DNA of 64,000 nt. Source: Nocardiopsis sp. ATB16-24 (lineage in GTDB: Bacteria; Actinomycetota; Actinomycetes; Streptosporangiales; Streptosporangiaceae). A model generated the notes under the pieces. That model was not told the origin of the DNA and ran no database searches. It saw only the letters and a program-made list of their open reading frames with translations. Positions within the stretch are counted from its first letter, which is position 1, and each line of letters opens with the position of its first letter. The stretch covers positions 35,274 through 99,273 of the forward strand of contig NZ_JASCXJ010000021.1 in NCBI RefSeq assembly GCF_030271535.1. The letters run 5' to 3'. Made by a program: the position numbers and the translations under genes. Below are positions 25,869-32,812 of the stretch, in pieces.

Positions 25869-26249
25869 CTACGGCTTCCGTCGAGCGTCCCACGGTTCGG
25901 GCATCGGTGCCCCTTCGCGTAGGGCTGCGTCCAACGCCGACCAGGCCACTTCCGCCGCGTTGGCCGTGGCACGGAGCGTCGGCCGCGAGTTCGGGTCGCG
26001 AAGGGTCTCCGACAGCGCGTCGAACCACGCGGTCGTGTACCGCCGGCCGTTCGTCCCCCTGCCCCGAAGCCAACCGCGCGGAAGCTCGCCGCCGGTACGC
26101 ATGAACCAGTGAAGGTCATCAAAGACGCGGTCCGCTTCTTGGAGCGCACGGCGGATCTCGTCATCAGTACCCCGGACCGCGAGCAGGACGGTGAGCCGCT
26201 GTGCGAGCTGGGTGGTGCTCGTCGCGTTGCCCTCAGCGGAAGCAGACAC
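25869..26249 (-). CDS. Small element-borne protein, unknown
   Basis: A 126-residue soluble, helical protein (TTQLAQRLTVLLAVRGTDDE, then ADRVFDDLHWFMRTGGELPRG). I do not recognise a domain. The start GTG 26249 is well supported by AGGAGG 7 bases upstream. It is convergent with the methyltransferase and faces away from the GntR-like gene. High G+C and normal codon use indicate that it belongs to the element backbone rather than to the restriction module. Confidence 0.6.
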   Translation of the reverse strand: MSASAEGNATSTTQLAQRLTVLLAVRGTDDEIRRALQEADRVFDDLHWFMRTGGELPRGWLRGRGTNGRRYTTAWFDALSETLRDPNSRPTLRATANAAEVAWSALDAALREGAPMPEPWDARRKP

Positions 26250-26318
26250 GGAGCCCTCCTTGGTGGGGTTGGATGTTGGCGAGCATGTCCCAGGTCGGCT
26301 CAGGGGTGAACCTGCGCA

Positions 26319-26621
26319 TCACGCGGCCACCTTTCCTGTGATGACGGCAGTTCGGGCGGCTTCTTGAGACACGTGATAGCGACGGATGACGACGGTCGGA
26401 AGAAGAGCTGTGACAGGGGCTACCGGGGGAACGAGAGGCAGCAGCGGGCTGTATCCGGGGCCGGACGGACGGGCCGGGAGGGGGTTCGCGTACCGACGCA
26501 CGCGTGTTGCGCGCGCTTCCTCGCGGACGTCGCGGCGCACAGCGAGCGGTGCCGCGTGGATGCCGCGCGAGGGGCGGAACAGCCGTACGAGAGTCGCCAG
26601 GGCAGCGATAACGTAGGTCAT
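26319..26621 (-). CDS. Small element-borne protein with N-terminal hydrophobic segment
   Basis: A 100-residue protein starting MTYVIAALATLVRLFRP, a short hydrophobic helix, followed by Arg- and Pro-rich sequence and a second hydrophobic stretch (PLLPLVPPVAPVTALLP). ATG 26621 has AAGGAA upstream; GTG 26639 is an alternative. Similar small membrane-like proteins accompany actinomycete integrative plasmids (spread-type proteins), but I cannot assign it. It is divergent from the GntR-like gene. Confidence 0.5.
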   Translation of the reverse strand: MTYVIAALATLVRLFRPSRGIHAAPLAVRRDVREEARATRVRRYANPLPARPSGPGYSPLLPLVPPVAPVTALLPTVVIRRYHVSQEAARTAVITGKVAA

Positions 26622-26719
26622 GGCAAGTGGTTCCTTCACTTGTCCGGGCCCGGAACGTGTGGAGCGTTGCCGGGCCGTCTCATGTTCAGTGGAAGTTCAC
26701 ACCATACACCTACCATGGC

Positions 26720-26763
26720 TACCACGCCATAGCATGCTGCACCTTGGCTGATCAAGCGTGGTA
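26720..26763. promoter_or_regulatory. Inverted TACCACG/CGTGGTA pair at the GntR-like gene
   Basis: TACCACG (26720-26726) and CGTGGTA (26757-26763) face each other across 30 bases, with CATAGCATGC between. The second arm touches the start codon of the GntR-like gene. This suggests an autoregulatory operator. Confidence 0.35.
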
Positions 26764-27020
26764 TGCGTACCTTCGCGGGCATGGTTTATGAGTTCGAGGA
26801 CGATAGGCCGCGATGGGAACAGGTCGCGGAGATCATGCGTGCCCGCATCGCGGACGGCACGTACCCGCCTGGGAGCCGCGTTCCCTCTGTCCTCCAGCTA
26901 CAAGCCGAGTTCGGTATCAGTACGTCCACGGGGCAGAAGGTGCACCGCGCGCTACGCGCTGACGGGCTGATACGAACTCAGTCGGGGATGGGTTCGTACG
27001 TGCGACGCATGGACGGGTGA
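26763..27020 (+). CDS. GntR-type winged-helix regulator (KorSA-like)
   Basis: An 85-residue protein (79 if started at ATG 26781) that is almost only a GntR HTH: PRWEQVAEIMRARIADGTYPPGSRVPSVLQ, then FGISTSTGQKVHRALRADGLI. There is no effector domain, as in the small KorSA-type repressors of actinomycete integrative elements such as pSAM2. It probably controls element genes. Its 3' end overlaps, on the opposite strand, the frameshifted gene at 26978-27309. Confidence 0.75.
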   Translation: MRTFAGMVYEFEDDRPRWEQVAEIMRARIADGTYPPGSRVPSVLQLQAEFGISTSTGQKVHRALRADGLIRTQSGMGSYVRRMDG

Positions 27021-27309
27021 CGGCGGAAGCCTCTTGCTCCGAACGGCCCTGCCAACACCTCCGCCATCGTGCGGGCGACGCTCCATTCCATGCCGCGCGG
27101 GTGAATCGGAGTGAGGTCTCTGCCTCCGCTCGCCGTAGCCGCTTCCTGGCACCAGCGGCCCCCACCAACAGCACGACGACCGTGTGGCCGTTCTTCGTGG
27201 CCACGACGCGGCCCGGTTCCGGCCCGGGGATCGCGGGAACGCCGTGCGCAGTCCGGAGGAAGCCCACGAGGTCTGACAGCGGCCGGGACGGTGTTCGGGT
27301 TCGGTCCAT
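26978..27309 (-). pseudogene. Frameshifted small element gene
   Basis: Two reading frames make one plausible protein. Frame one from ATG 27309 encodes MDRTRTPSRPLSDLVGFLRT through KNGHTVVVLLVGAAGARKRL (about 60 residues). From about 27128 a different frame continues with DLTPIHPRGMEWSVARTMAE and ends at 26978. Third-codon-position G+C is high in the first frame before the break and in the second after it. One missing base in a GCAGAGAC context would explain it. The family is unknown. It is divergent from the XRE gene at 27393. Confidence 0.45.
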
Positions 27310-27392
27310 ACGTCCAGCGTTTCGCGTCCGCATGTCTGGCGGAGTAGCCCAACTGTGGGCCCCGCTGTGGGCCCCTGGGTCACAATGACGAC

Positions 27393-28304
27393 ATGACCCC
27401 CGAACCGCTCCCTACAATGCTCCGCCGTCTGCGCACGGGACGCGGCTGGTCGCAAGCCCGACTAGCGGACGCGCTGTGTGTGGCCTCCGGGCGTTCGACC
27501 GTGACGCGGCACGACGTGTCCCGGTGGGAACGGGGGAAGCGTGTCCCGCGCGTGTGGCTCCCGTACCTCGCCGAGGTCCTGGACGTGCCCCGGGAAGAAC
27601 TGGAACACGCCACGATCGCGGAGGTGGAGCCCGTACCGGTCACGGAGACTCTGGCGTCCCTGCTGCCTCCCGGGAGCGCTGTCGCGCCGTTGGCGGCCCG
27701 TACAGGCCGGAGGGTGGGCCGGACAACGGCCGTTGATCTCGCGGCCCGTGCGCATGGTCTACGGCTCGCTGACGACGTTCTAGCTGGAGGGGACCTCATC
27801 GGCCCCGTCTTCCGGGAGTTGGACGGAGCTGTTCGGATCCTCCGGGGATCCACGCACAGCGACGCGGTACGGCGGGAACTGCTCCGGGCCGTTGGTGAAC
27901 TCGCCCAGATCGCCGGATGGGTCGCCGGCGACGCGGCGGACCCTCGCACGGAGCAGACCTACCGTCTTGGACTGGACGCGGCCCGCGAAGCCGGAGACAA
28001 GCCACTGGCGGCGCAACTCGCGGGATCGCTCGGCTACCACCTGGTGAACAACGGCCGCGTTGCCGATGGCGTCGCGCTGTCTGTCGCGGCCGTGGCGGAA
28101 GCGGGCCCGGACGCTCCGGGGAAGACGCGGGCACTGTTCCATGACCGGGCCGCGTGGGCGCAGACGCAAGCCGGGGACGCACAAGCCGCTATGCGGTCGT
28201 TGGGGGCCGCGCACGAGGCCATGGCGGACGACAGCGGGGACGCTCCGGAATGGGCTTACTGGGTGAACGAGGCGGAGTTGGAGGTGTTGGACGCCACCCG
28301 GTAG
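27393..28304 (+). CDS. XRE-family regulator with helical C-terminal domain, short
   Basis: A 303-residue protein. An N-terminal HTH occupies about 8-65 (RGWSQARLADALCV, HDVSRWERGKRVP), followed by a TPR-like helical domain typical of the large Streptomyces XRE/TPR regulators. It ends VNEAELEVLDATR, where full-length relatives usually continue for about 100 residues, so the C-terminus looks truncated; the stop is 190 bases from the right attachment site. It is the last gene of the element. A hairpin GAGTCG-TTCC-CGACTC follows at 28330-28345. Confidence 0.75.
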   Translation: MTPEPLPTMLRRLRTGRGWSQARLADALCVASGRSTVTRHDVSRWERGKRVPRVWLPYLAEVLDVPREELEHATIAEVEPVPVTETLASLLPPGSAVAPLAARTGRRVGRTTAVDLAARAHGLRLADDVLAGGDLIGPVFRELDGAVRILRGSTHSDAVRRELLRAVGELAQIAGWVAGDAADPRTEQTYRLGLDAAREAGDKPLAAQLAGSLGYHLVNNGRVADGVALSVAAVAEAGPDAPGKTRALFHDRAAWAQTQAGDAQAAMRSLGAAHEAMADDSGDAPEWAYWVNEAELEVLDATR

Positions 28305-28322
28305 GGGCGCGGACGACGGCGA

Positions 28323-28352
28323 GGCGCCAGAGTCGTTCCCGACTCAGACGCC
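28323..28352 (+). terminator. Hairpin after the XRE gene
   Basis: GAGTCG (28330-28335) and CGACTC (28340-28345) pair around TTCC, with GGCG/GCC pairs outside. It starts about 20 bases after the stop and has no U-run. Confidence 0.4.
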
Positions 28353-28493
28353 CCGCCGCCGATACTCCGCTTGATACCGCCGCCCGGGTATCGGAGTGTC
28401 CCGGGACGCTTCCGGATGTACCGGGGACGGTCCCCTACCTGCCTCCACCTGCGTCTGGTGGTATCCGGATGCTCCTGCTTCCGCTGCCGACAC

Positions 28494-28520
28494 GGGATGC
28501 GGAAGCGACCCTCGCCACCT
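28494..28520. repeat. Right attachment site (attR core), 27 bp
   Basis: The exact second copy of 17510-17536. Joining the left flank, one core and the right flank restores the uninterrupted 6C locus, with the core followed by TTTTTCGGGG. Confidence 0.85.
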
Positions 28521-29092
28521 TTTTCGGGGTGCTTCCTCCACGGCGGGGTCTCCCCCGTGCTCTGCCGCCGGGATCGACCACCGGTTCTCCTCGGTCCATG
28601 GTCTTCCGGCCGTCCAGGGACTCGCGCGGGGTGTCGGTGTGGCCGCCGTGCCGCGCGGCCTTCGGGAGCAGGCGCAACGGGGCGTCACGGGGCCGGCCAC
28701 GAAAGACCCTCGTGGTCCACGCTCCACGATGCGCCCTCCCGGAGGAACCCGATCCGGTTGCCTTCGACCCGTGTCAGGTGTTTGACCGGGCCCCCGAGGG
28801 GTCAGTTCGCTCATTGTGGTGCGTGCGACGGCCCGCTCCTCCTCCAGGCCCTTGGGAGGAAGCACGGGAAGTCCCGTTGTTCCGCCGGCGTCCCAGGAGG
28901 AAGGCGCGCTCGGCGTCCAGGGTCGTTCCGTCGTCGCCACCACGACCACCGCTTTCTCGGCGTTCTCGGCTCCGTGTCGAAGACTCCGGAAGGCATGGTG
29001 GTCGGTTTCCGTCCTCCGCCCGACGGGAAATCGACGCATCTTCGGGGGCCCGGAAAGGGCTCGGCCGATAGCCTGACGGCCGGGAGGTCTCA
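28521..29092. other. Host intergenic region right of the element
   Basis: 572 bases without a credible gene; the long frames on both strands are G+C-driven and share no family features. Before integration this stretch was the upstream (5') flank of the 6C RNA on the minus strand. I see no clear promoter in the first 100 bases. Confidence 0.45.
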
Positions 29093-29860
29093 ATGGCGAC
29101 AACCGCACTCCAGTACCGGTTCGACGGACCAAGACACGCGCCCGTCGTGCTGCTCGTGCCGCCTTTCGGGACGAGGATGTCGGTCTGGGATCCACAGATG
29201 CCGGAGCTGACCCGCCACCGGCGGGTACTGCGTGTGGAACACCGTGGGCACGGCTCCTCCCCGGCTCCCGAGGGCCCCTACACCATCGAGGACCTCGCCC
29301 TGGACGTGCTCGGCCTCTTGGAGGCACAGGGTCTGACCAGGGTCTCCGCCGTCGGTGCGGGACTCTGTGGCTCGCTGTTGATGTGGATCACGGCCAATTC
29401 GCCGCGCACGCTGGACCGACTCGTGTTGCTCGCCGCGGGAGCCCGTACGCCCCGCACCCACGGCTGGCGCAAGATCGCCTCACGGGTACGTGAGACCGGT
29501 CTGGACTCGGTGGCCACCGAGGTGACGATGCCCTGGTTCACCCCGGCCATGGGCGAGGAACACCCGGAGGTGGTGGCCCGGTTCACCGAGGAGTTCGAGG
29601 AGTTGGACGCACGGGGGTTCGCCTCGATATGCGAGGCGGTCGCCCTGATGGACCAGCGTCACCTGGTCGCGGCGGTACGTGTGCCGACCCTGGTGGTGTC
29701 GGCCGCCCACGATCCGCTGTTGCCGCCGGGGCACGGGCGTAGGTTGGCCGATGGGATCGCCGACTCACGGTTCGAGGTGGTCTCCGGTGCCGCGCACCTC
29801 GTCGGTGTCGAGCGCGCGGACAAGGTGAACGAACTCCTGGTGGGGCACGTGGTCCGGTGA
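29093..29860 (+). CDS. Alpha/beta hydrolase fold protein lacking the nucleophile serine
   Basis: A 255-residue protein of the PcaD-like alpha/beta hydrolase branch. The oxyanion region VPPFGTRMSVWDPQ, the acidic SAAHDPLLPP and the catalytic-type His in GAAHLVGVE are present. The nucleophile elbow, normally G-x-S-x-G, reads G88-A-G90-L-C-G, so the serine is glycine. The DNA reading GGT GCG GGA CTC TGT GGC shows this directly. It is therefore either non-hydrolytic or uses another residue. ATG 29093 is preceded by GGGAGG. It stands alone, convergent with the VOC gene 22 bases away. Confidence 0.85.
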   Translation: MATTALQYRFDGPRHAPVVLLVPPFGTRMSVWDPQMPELTRHRRVLRVEHRGHGSSPAPEGPYTIEDLALDVLGLLEAQGLTRVSAVGAGLCGSLLMWITANSPRTLDRLVLLAAGARTPRTHGWRKIASRVRETGLDSVATEVTMPWFTPAMGEEHPEVVARFTEEFEELDARGFASICEAVALMDQRHLVAAVRVPTLVVSAAHDPLLPPGHGRRLADGIADSRFEVVSGAAHLVGVERADKVNELLVGHVVR

Positions 29861-29882
29861 GGGTGGACGGGCTCGGAAGGAC

Positions 29883-30290
29883 TCAGAGTCCGGACAGGGG
29901 GATCAGGGGGCGGTTGATCTCCAGCAGGTAGCCGTCGGGGTCACGGAAGTGGGCCGCGCGGATGCCCCACGCCGTCCAGTCACGTGGCTCCATCACCTGG
30001 CGGGCGCCGCTGGCGACGAGCCGTGCGGCGGTGACGTCCACGTCGTCGACCTCGAAGATCACCGCGAGTCGGTCCTGGTGGGGGAGTTCGGGGTCGGCCA
30101 TGTCGGTCCCCAGGGCCTCGGCCATCACCTCGCGCTGGCTGATGGCCAGCCGTGTCGTGGACTCGACGTCGAACTCGGCGTAGCGGCTGTTCTCGTCCCC
30201 CCGCAGCAGGGGGAGCTTGAGCACCTGTGAGTAGAAGTGGAAGCAGGCCTCGTAGTCGTTGACGAGGAGCCTGATGTTGCTACAGCGCAT
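29883..30290 (-). CDS. VOC family (glyoxalase-like) protein
   Basis: A 135-residue single vicinal-oxygen-chelate domain with two beta-alpha-beta-beta-beta units: MRCSNIRLLVNDYEACFHFYSQVLKLPLL (given in parts: LLVNDYEACFHFYSQVL) and the closing AAHFRDPDGYLLEINRPL. Metal-ligand positions are partly kept (a Glu in LEI). Such proteins act as dioxygenases, lyases or antibiotic-binding resistance proteins; nothing specific can be said. It has an AGGAGG ribosome binding site before ATG 30290. Confidence 0.85.
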   Translation of the reverse strand: MRCSNIRLLVNDYEACFHFYSQVLKLPLLRGDENSRYAEFDVESTTRLAISQREVMAEALGTDMADPELPHQDRLAVIFEVDDVDVTAARLVASGARQVMEPRDWTAWGIRAAHFRDPDGYLLEINRPLIPLSGL

Positions 30291-30608
30291 GGGGCCTCCT
30301 GCCGGTCTGGATGGTCCTCGCCCATTGTCCCGCTCCGGGCGTGGGGTGGCGTGAGTATTCCTACCTGGTTGTCATCTGTCCGCCGGAACGTGCCCGAAAC
30401 CCCCGCCTCCGTCGCGGCGACCCCGAACGCAACCGTCGGTACGGCCGGTGGCGGCCGTCCGTCCGCGCGTGCTCCCTGACCTGCGCTCCCCCTCGTCGGC
30501 GATCGCTCCGCTGTGCCCGTGGTGAAGATCCCTATTCATGTACACCCTATGCTCTTGAATGTAGTACATGTACTATCAATGGCAGTAGAGATCAGATGAG
30601 GAGGTTCG
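30291..30608. other. Promoter region of the ABC remnant
   Basis: 318 bases without a gene. The last 75 bases are AT-rich and contain the 14-bp palindrome at 30562-30575. The rest holds nothing I recognise. Confidence 0.4.
30562..30575. promoter_or_regulatory. 14-bp palindrome TAGTACATGTACTA
   Basis: A perfect palindrome 33 bases upstream of a GAGGAGG ribosome binding site and ATG. A related ATGTACAC lies 25 bases further upstream. It resembles operators of PadR-type repressors (core ATGTAC), which often control ABC drug exporters; the ABC gene that follows is broken. Confidence 0.5.
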
Positions 30609-30949
30609 ATGGATCCAAGAGCCACAGCGGTGTCCAGGGCACGAGCACAGGTGTCAGGTGCGGCGGGGGAGACCGTGATCGGCGCCCGCGGTCCGTGGAC
30701 GGACCACGGCGCCACCGGAGTGCTGAGAGGGGCGGACATCACCGTCAGGAGAGGCGAGGTCGTCGCCCCTCCAGGACCCGGCGGTGCGGGTGGGACCACC
30801 ACCGTCGGGTCCTGGAGGGCTTTCGCGGACGCTTCGCGGGTGGGGCGGAGGCCCTGGTCCTGCGGTCCGCCGTCGGATTCGCCGTCGCGCGGTGGGTGCC
30901 GTGGCGGACGGCCCCGAACGCGTCGGGTTCGAGGGTCCGGACCGCTTGA
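30609..30949 (+). pseudogene. Remnant of an ABC transporter ATPase
   Basis: From ATG 30609 the protein reads as the N-terminus of an exporter ATPase: TVIGARGPWTDHGATGVLRGADITVRRGEVV. Its Walker A is altered to GPGGAGGTTT (usual GPNGAGKTTT; Lys and Asn lost). At about 30809 a missing base shifts the frame; the next frame continues with LEGFRGRFAGGAEALVL, which fits the segment after Walker A. Everything beyond (signature, Walker B) is gone. The good ribosome binding site and palindromic operator show it was once a regulated gene. Confidence 0.6.
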
Positions 30950-30965
30950 GAGAAGGCGATGAACC

Positions 30966-31244
30966 GTGTCCACTGAGAACGGTGGGACGACCGGTCGTCG
31001 TACGCGTGCGACGACCGGGGGCGCCGAGACCATCCACAACCGGATCGCGATGCTGCGGGCCGAGCGGAACGTGTCCCGTCGCCGGCTGGCCGAGGCCCTG
31101 GGCGTGCACTACCAGACGGTCGGCTACCTGGAGCGGGGCGAGTACAGCCCCAGTCTCCATCTGGCGCTGCGCATCGCGCGCTATTTCGAGGTTCCGGTGG
31201 AGGTCGTCTTCTCCATCGAACCCTTCCCCCGTATCGGCCAGTAG
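30966..31244 (+). CDS. Small XRE-type regulator (Cro/CI-like)
   Basis: A 92-residue protein. After a 25-residue polar tail comes a compact HTH: NRIAMLRAERNVSRRRLAEALGVHYQTVGYLERGEYSPSLHLAL, with EVPVEVVFSIEPFP behind it, as in the widespread YgzD-type transcriptional regulators. Such genes are usually paired with a small membrane protein gene, and the next gene fits that. The GTG at 30966 has GAGAGAAGG upstream. It follows the ABC remnant by 17 bases and may use its promoter. Confidence 0.82.
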   Translation: MSTENGGTTGRRTRATTGGAETIHNRIAMLRAERNVSRRRLAEALGVHYQTVGYLERGEYSPSLHLALRIARYFEVPVEVVFSIEPFPRIGQ

Positions 31245-31270
31245 GCGTTCTCGACCCGAGGAAGGACACC

Positions 31271-31819
31271 ATGTTCGTCAACGCACCCGACACGAGGAAG
31301 CAGGAGAGACTCCGCGCCCTCGTCGAAGATCCGCGCCGACGCCGGTTCTGGGCCGCGCGCTCCCGTCGCCGTCAGGCGGTGGTCGCGCTCGCGCTCGTCA
31401 CCATCGTGGCCTCGGCCGCCTTCGCGGTCTCGATCGGGGTCGAGCCCCCGTACACGCCCCTTCTGATGGGCGTCTTCGTCGTCTTCCTGCTCGGGACCAT
31501 GGTCCTCGGCACGCAGCTCAACGTGGCGGCGCGCTGGGTGGTCGGCTATGAGGGGGTGGACGAGTTCCAGAGGTCGGAGATGGATCGGGCCACGCTCCTG
31601 GGACACCATGTGACGGCGGCACTGCTGGCACTGCTGGTCGCGGTGACCTGTGGATTCGGTGGCTGGTCGGTGGGCGGGGGCCTGCCCACGGACGTCGCCT
31701 TCATGGTCCTGGTGCCGCTGGTGCTCGTCACGGCCATGTGTCACGCGGTCTTTCCCGCCTGCTACCTGGCCTGGACCCGCCCCGACGAGATCCTCCAGGA
31801 GGAGGACGAGAAGGAGTGA
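31271..31819 (+). CDS. Four-helix membrane protein of unknown function
   Basis: A 182-residue protein with a charged N-terminus and four predicted membrane helices (about 38-58, 62-82, 112-132, 140-162). It follows the HTH gene by 26 bases with a GAGGAAGG ribosome binding site, so they form one operon. The pair resembles HTH plus DUF-type membrane protein operons common in Gram-positives. No catalytic motif is visible. It ends with an acidic tail (EEDEKE). Confidence 0.75.
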   Translation: MFVNAPDTRKQERLRALVEDPRRRRFWAARSRRRQAVVALALVTIVASAAFAVSIGVEPPYTPLLMGVFVVFLLGTMVLGTQLNVAARWVVGYEGVDEFQRSEMDRATLLGHHVTAALLALLVAVTCGFGGWSVGGGLPTDVAFMVLVPLVLVTAMCHAVFPACYLAWTRPDEILQEEDEKE

Positions 31820-31839
31820 GCGGCCGGGGCCGGGACGGA

Positions 31840-32502
31840 TCAGAAGATGTCCGGCCCGGCCCAGCCGTAGGCGTCGCGTTCGCGGACCCGGGCCAACTCG
31901 TCCTCGGACAATACACGGGGTTCGCCGAAGCGACGGGCGTTCAGATAGGTCGCGCTGAGCCAGTTCAGCAGGCGCAGGTTCTCCAGCGCGTGCGTCAGGT
32001 TCCGGCCCACGGCCAGACCTCCGTGGCCGCCGAGCAGCGCGGCGTCGCGGCCCTTGAGGGCCTTGACCGCGTGGTCGGCGATCTCGCCCGTGCCGTAGGT
32101 GGTGTACGGGGTGACGGCGATCGCCCCGCCCAGGGCGACGGCCCGATGGTGGATCGGGGGCAACTCGACCAGGACCGAGGCCGCCGCGACCGTGTCGGCG
32201 GTGAAGGCGTTCACCACGGCGGTGACGTCGCGACCGTGCTCGTCGGCCAGGCGGTGCACCGCCATGTGCAGGGTGGCCTCGGCGGCCGGATCGCGCCGCC
32301 CTTCGAGGACACGGTCGTCGAGCGACATCACGGGACAGTCGGCGGGCTGGATCTGGTCGAGGGCCACCCCGTGAGGGGTGACGACCACCAGGTCACCGTT
32401 GCGAACGCTGACCGTGCCGGCCTCGCCGGGAGCGATGCCCGCATGCGCGGCGAGGGCCCGGGCGGTCAGACAGACGTCCCGGCGTTCTTGTTCCAGCAGC
32501 AT
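31840..32502 (-). CDS. Class II aldolase/adducin-like protein with altered metal site
   Basis: A 220-residue protein of the class II aldolase/adducin fold: GTVSVRNGDLVVVTPHGVALDQI, MSLDDRVLEG, and LLGGHGGLAVGRNLTHALENL with the third metal His. The usual HTH or HxH metal pair reads VVNAFTAD (Asn and Phe), so the normal zinc site is incomplete. ATG 32502 has GAGGAA just upstream; an in-frame extension to 32577 is less likely. Neighbours give no pathway. It is convergent with the membrane protein, 20 bases away. Confidence 0.75.
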   Translation of the reverse strand: MLLEQERRDVCLTARALAAHAGIAPGEAGTVSVRNGDLVVVTPHGVALDQIQPADCPVMSLDDRVLEGRRDPAAEATLHMAVHRLADEHGRDVTAVVNAFTADTVAAASVLVELPPIHHRAVALGGAIAVTPYTTYGTGEIADHAVKALKGRDAALLGGHGGLAVGRNLTHALENLRLLNWLSATYLNARRFGEPRVLSEDELARVRERDAYGWAGPDIF

Positions 32503-32812
32503 GGCTTCCTCGAGGATGTGCGCGGAAGGACACGGTCCCGGGGCGGGTCCGGCGCGCGGGGGTCCGGACAAGGGCACTGAGGTATGCCTCAGCTAAGAAG
32601 GCTCCTCCCAATGTACGTCAAACTCTCGTCCTCCGTCTGCCCTCCGCGGAGTGTCGATGTCGACCCCGATCGTCACGGAGAGTAGTCGTTGATGTCCGGG
32701 TGTGGTGTCGGGTGTGCCGAAGGAGTCCTTCTCGCCCACCAGGTTCTCCCGCGGTTCATGGGGAACCAAAGGAAAAGTGTGATTTGTGCGGCTTGGGAGG
32801 GTGGAGTCGTTT

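Larger units (their letters stand above)
17510..28520. mobile_element. Integrative element, about 11.0 kb, inserted in a 6C RNA gene
   Basis: Bounded by the 27-bp direct repeat; one repeat unit to the next is 10,984 bp. Contents from left: tyrosine integrase (broken), HTH protein, divergent control region, HTH and excisionase-like genes, a small unknown gene, a P-loop replication-type ATPase, a palindromic candidate origin, a nuclease/methyltransferase pair, two small minus-strand genes, a GntR-like regulator, a frameshifted small gene and an XRE regulator. There is no FtsK/TraB-type transfer gene and no capsid gene. It is therefore a non-conjugative element, a decayed AICE or a phage-satellite-like island. 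Confidence 0.8.

Noticed and set aside
17510..28520. The element as a self-transmissible AICE
   Set aside because: No FtsK/SpoIIIE-type transfer protein or relaxase is present among its genes.
28344..29327. Long minus-strand frame across attR and the hydrolase start
   Set aside because: It spans the element boundary and overlaps a real gene; composition is Arg/Pro-rich as expected by chance.
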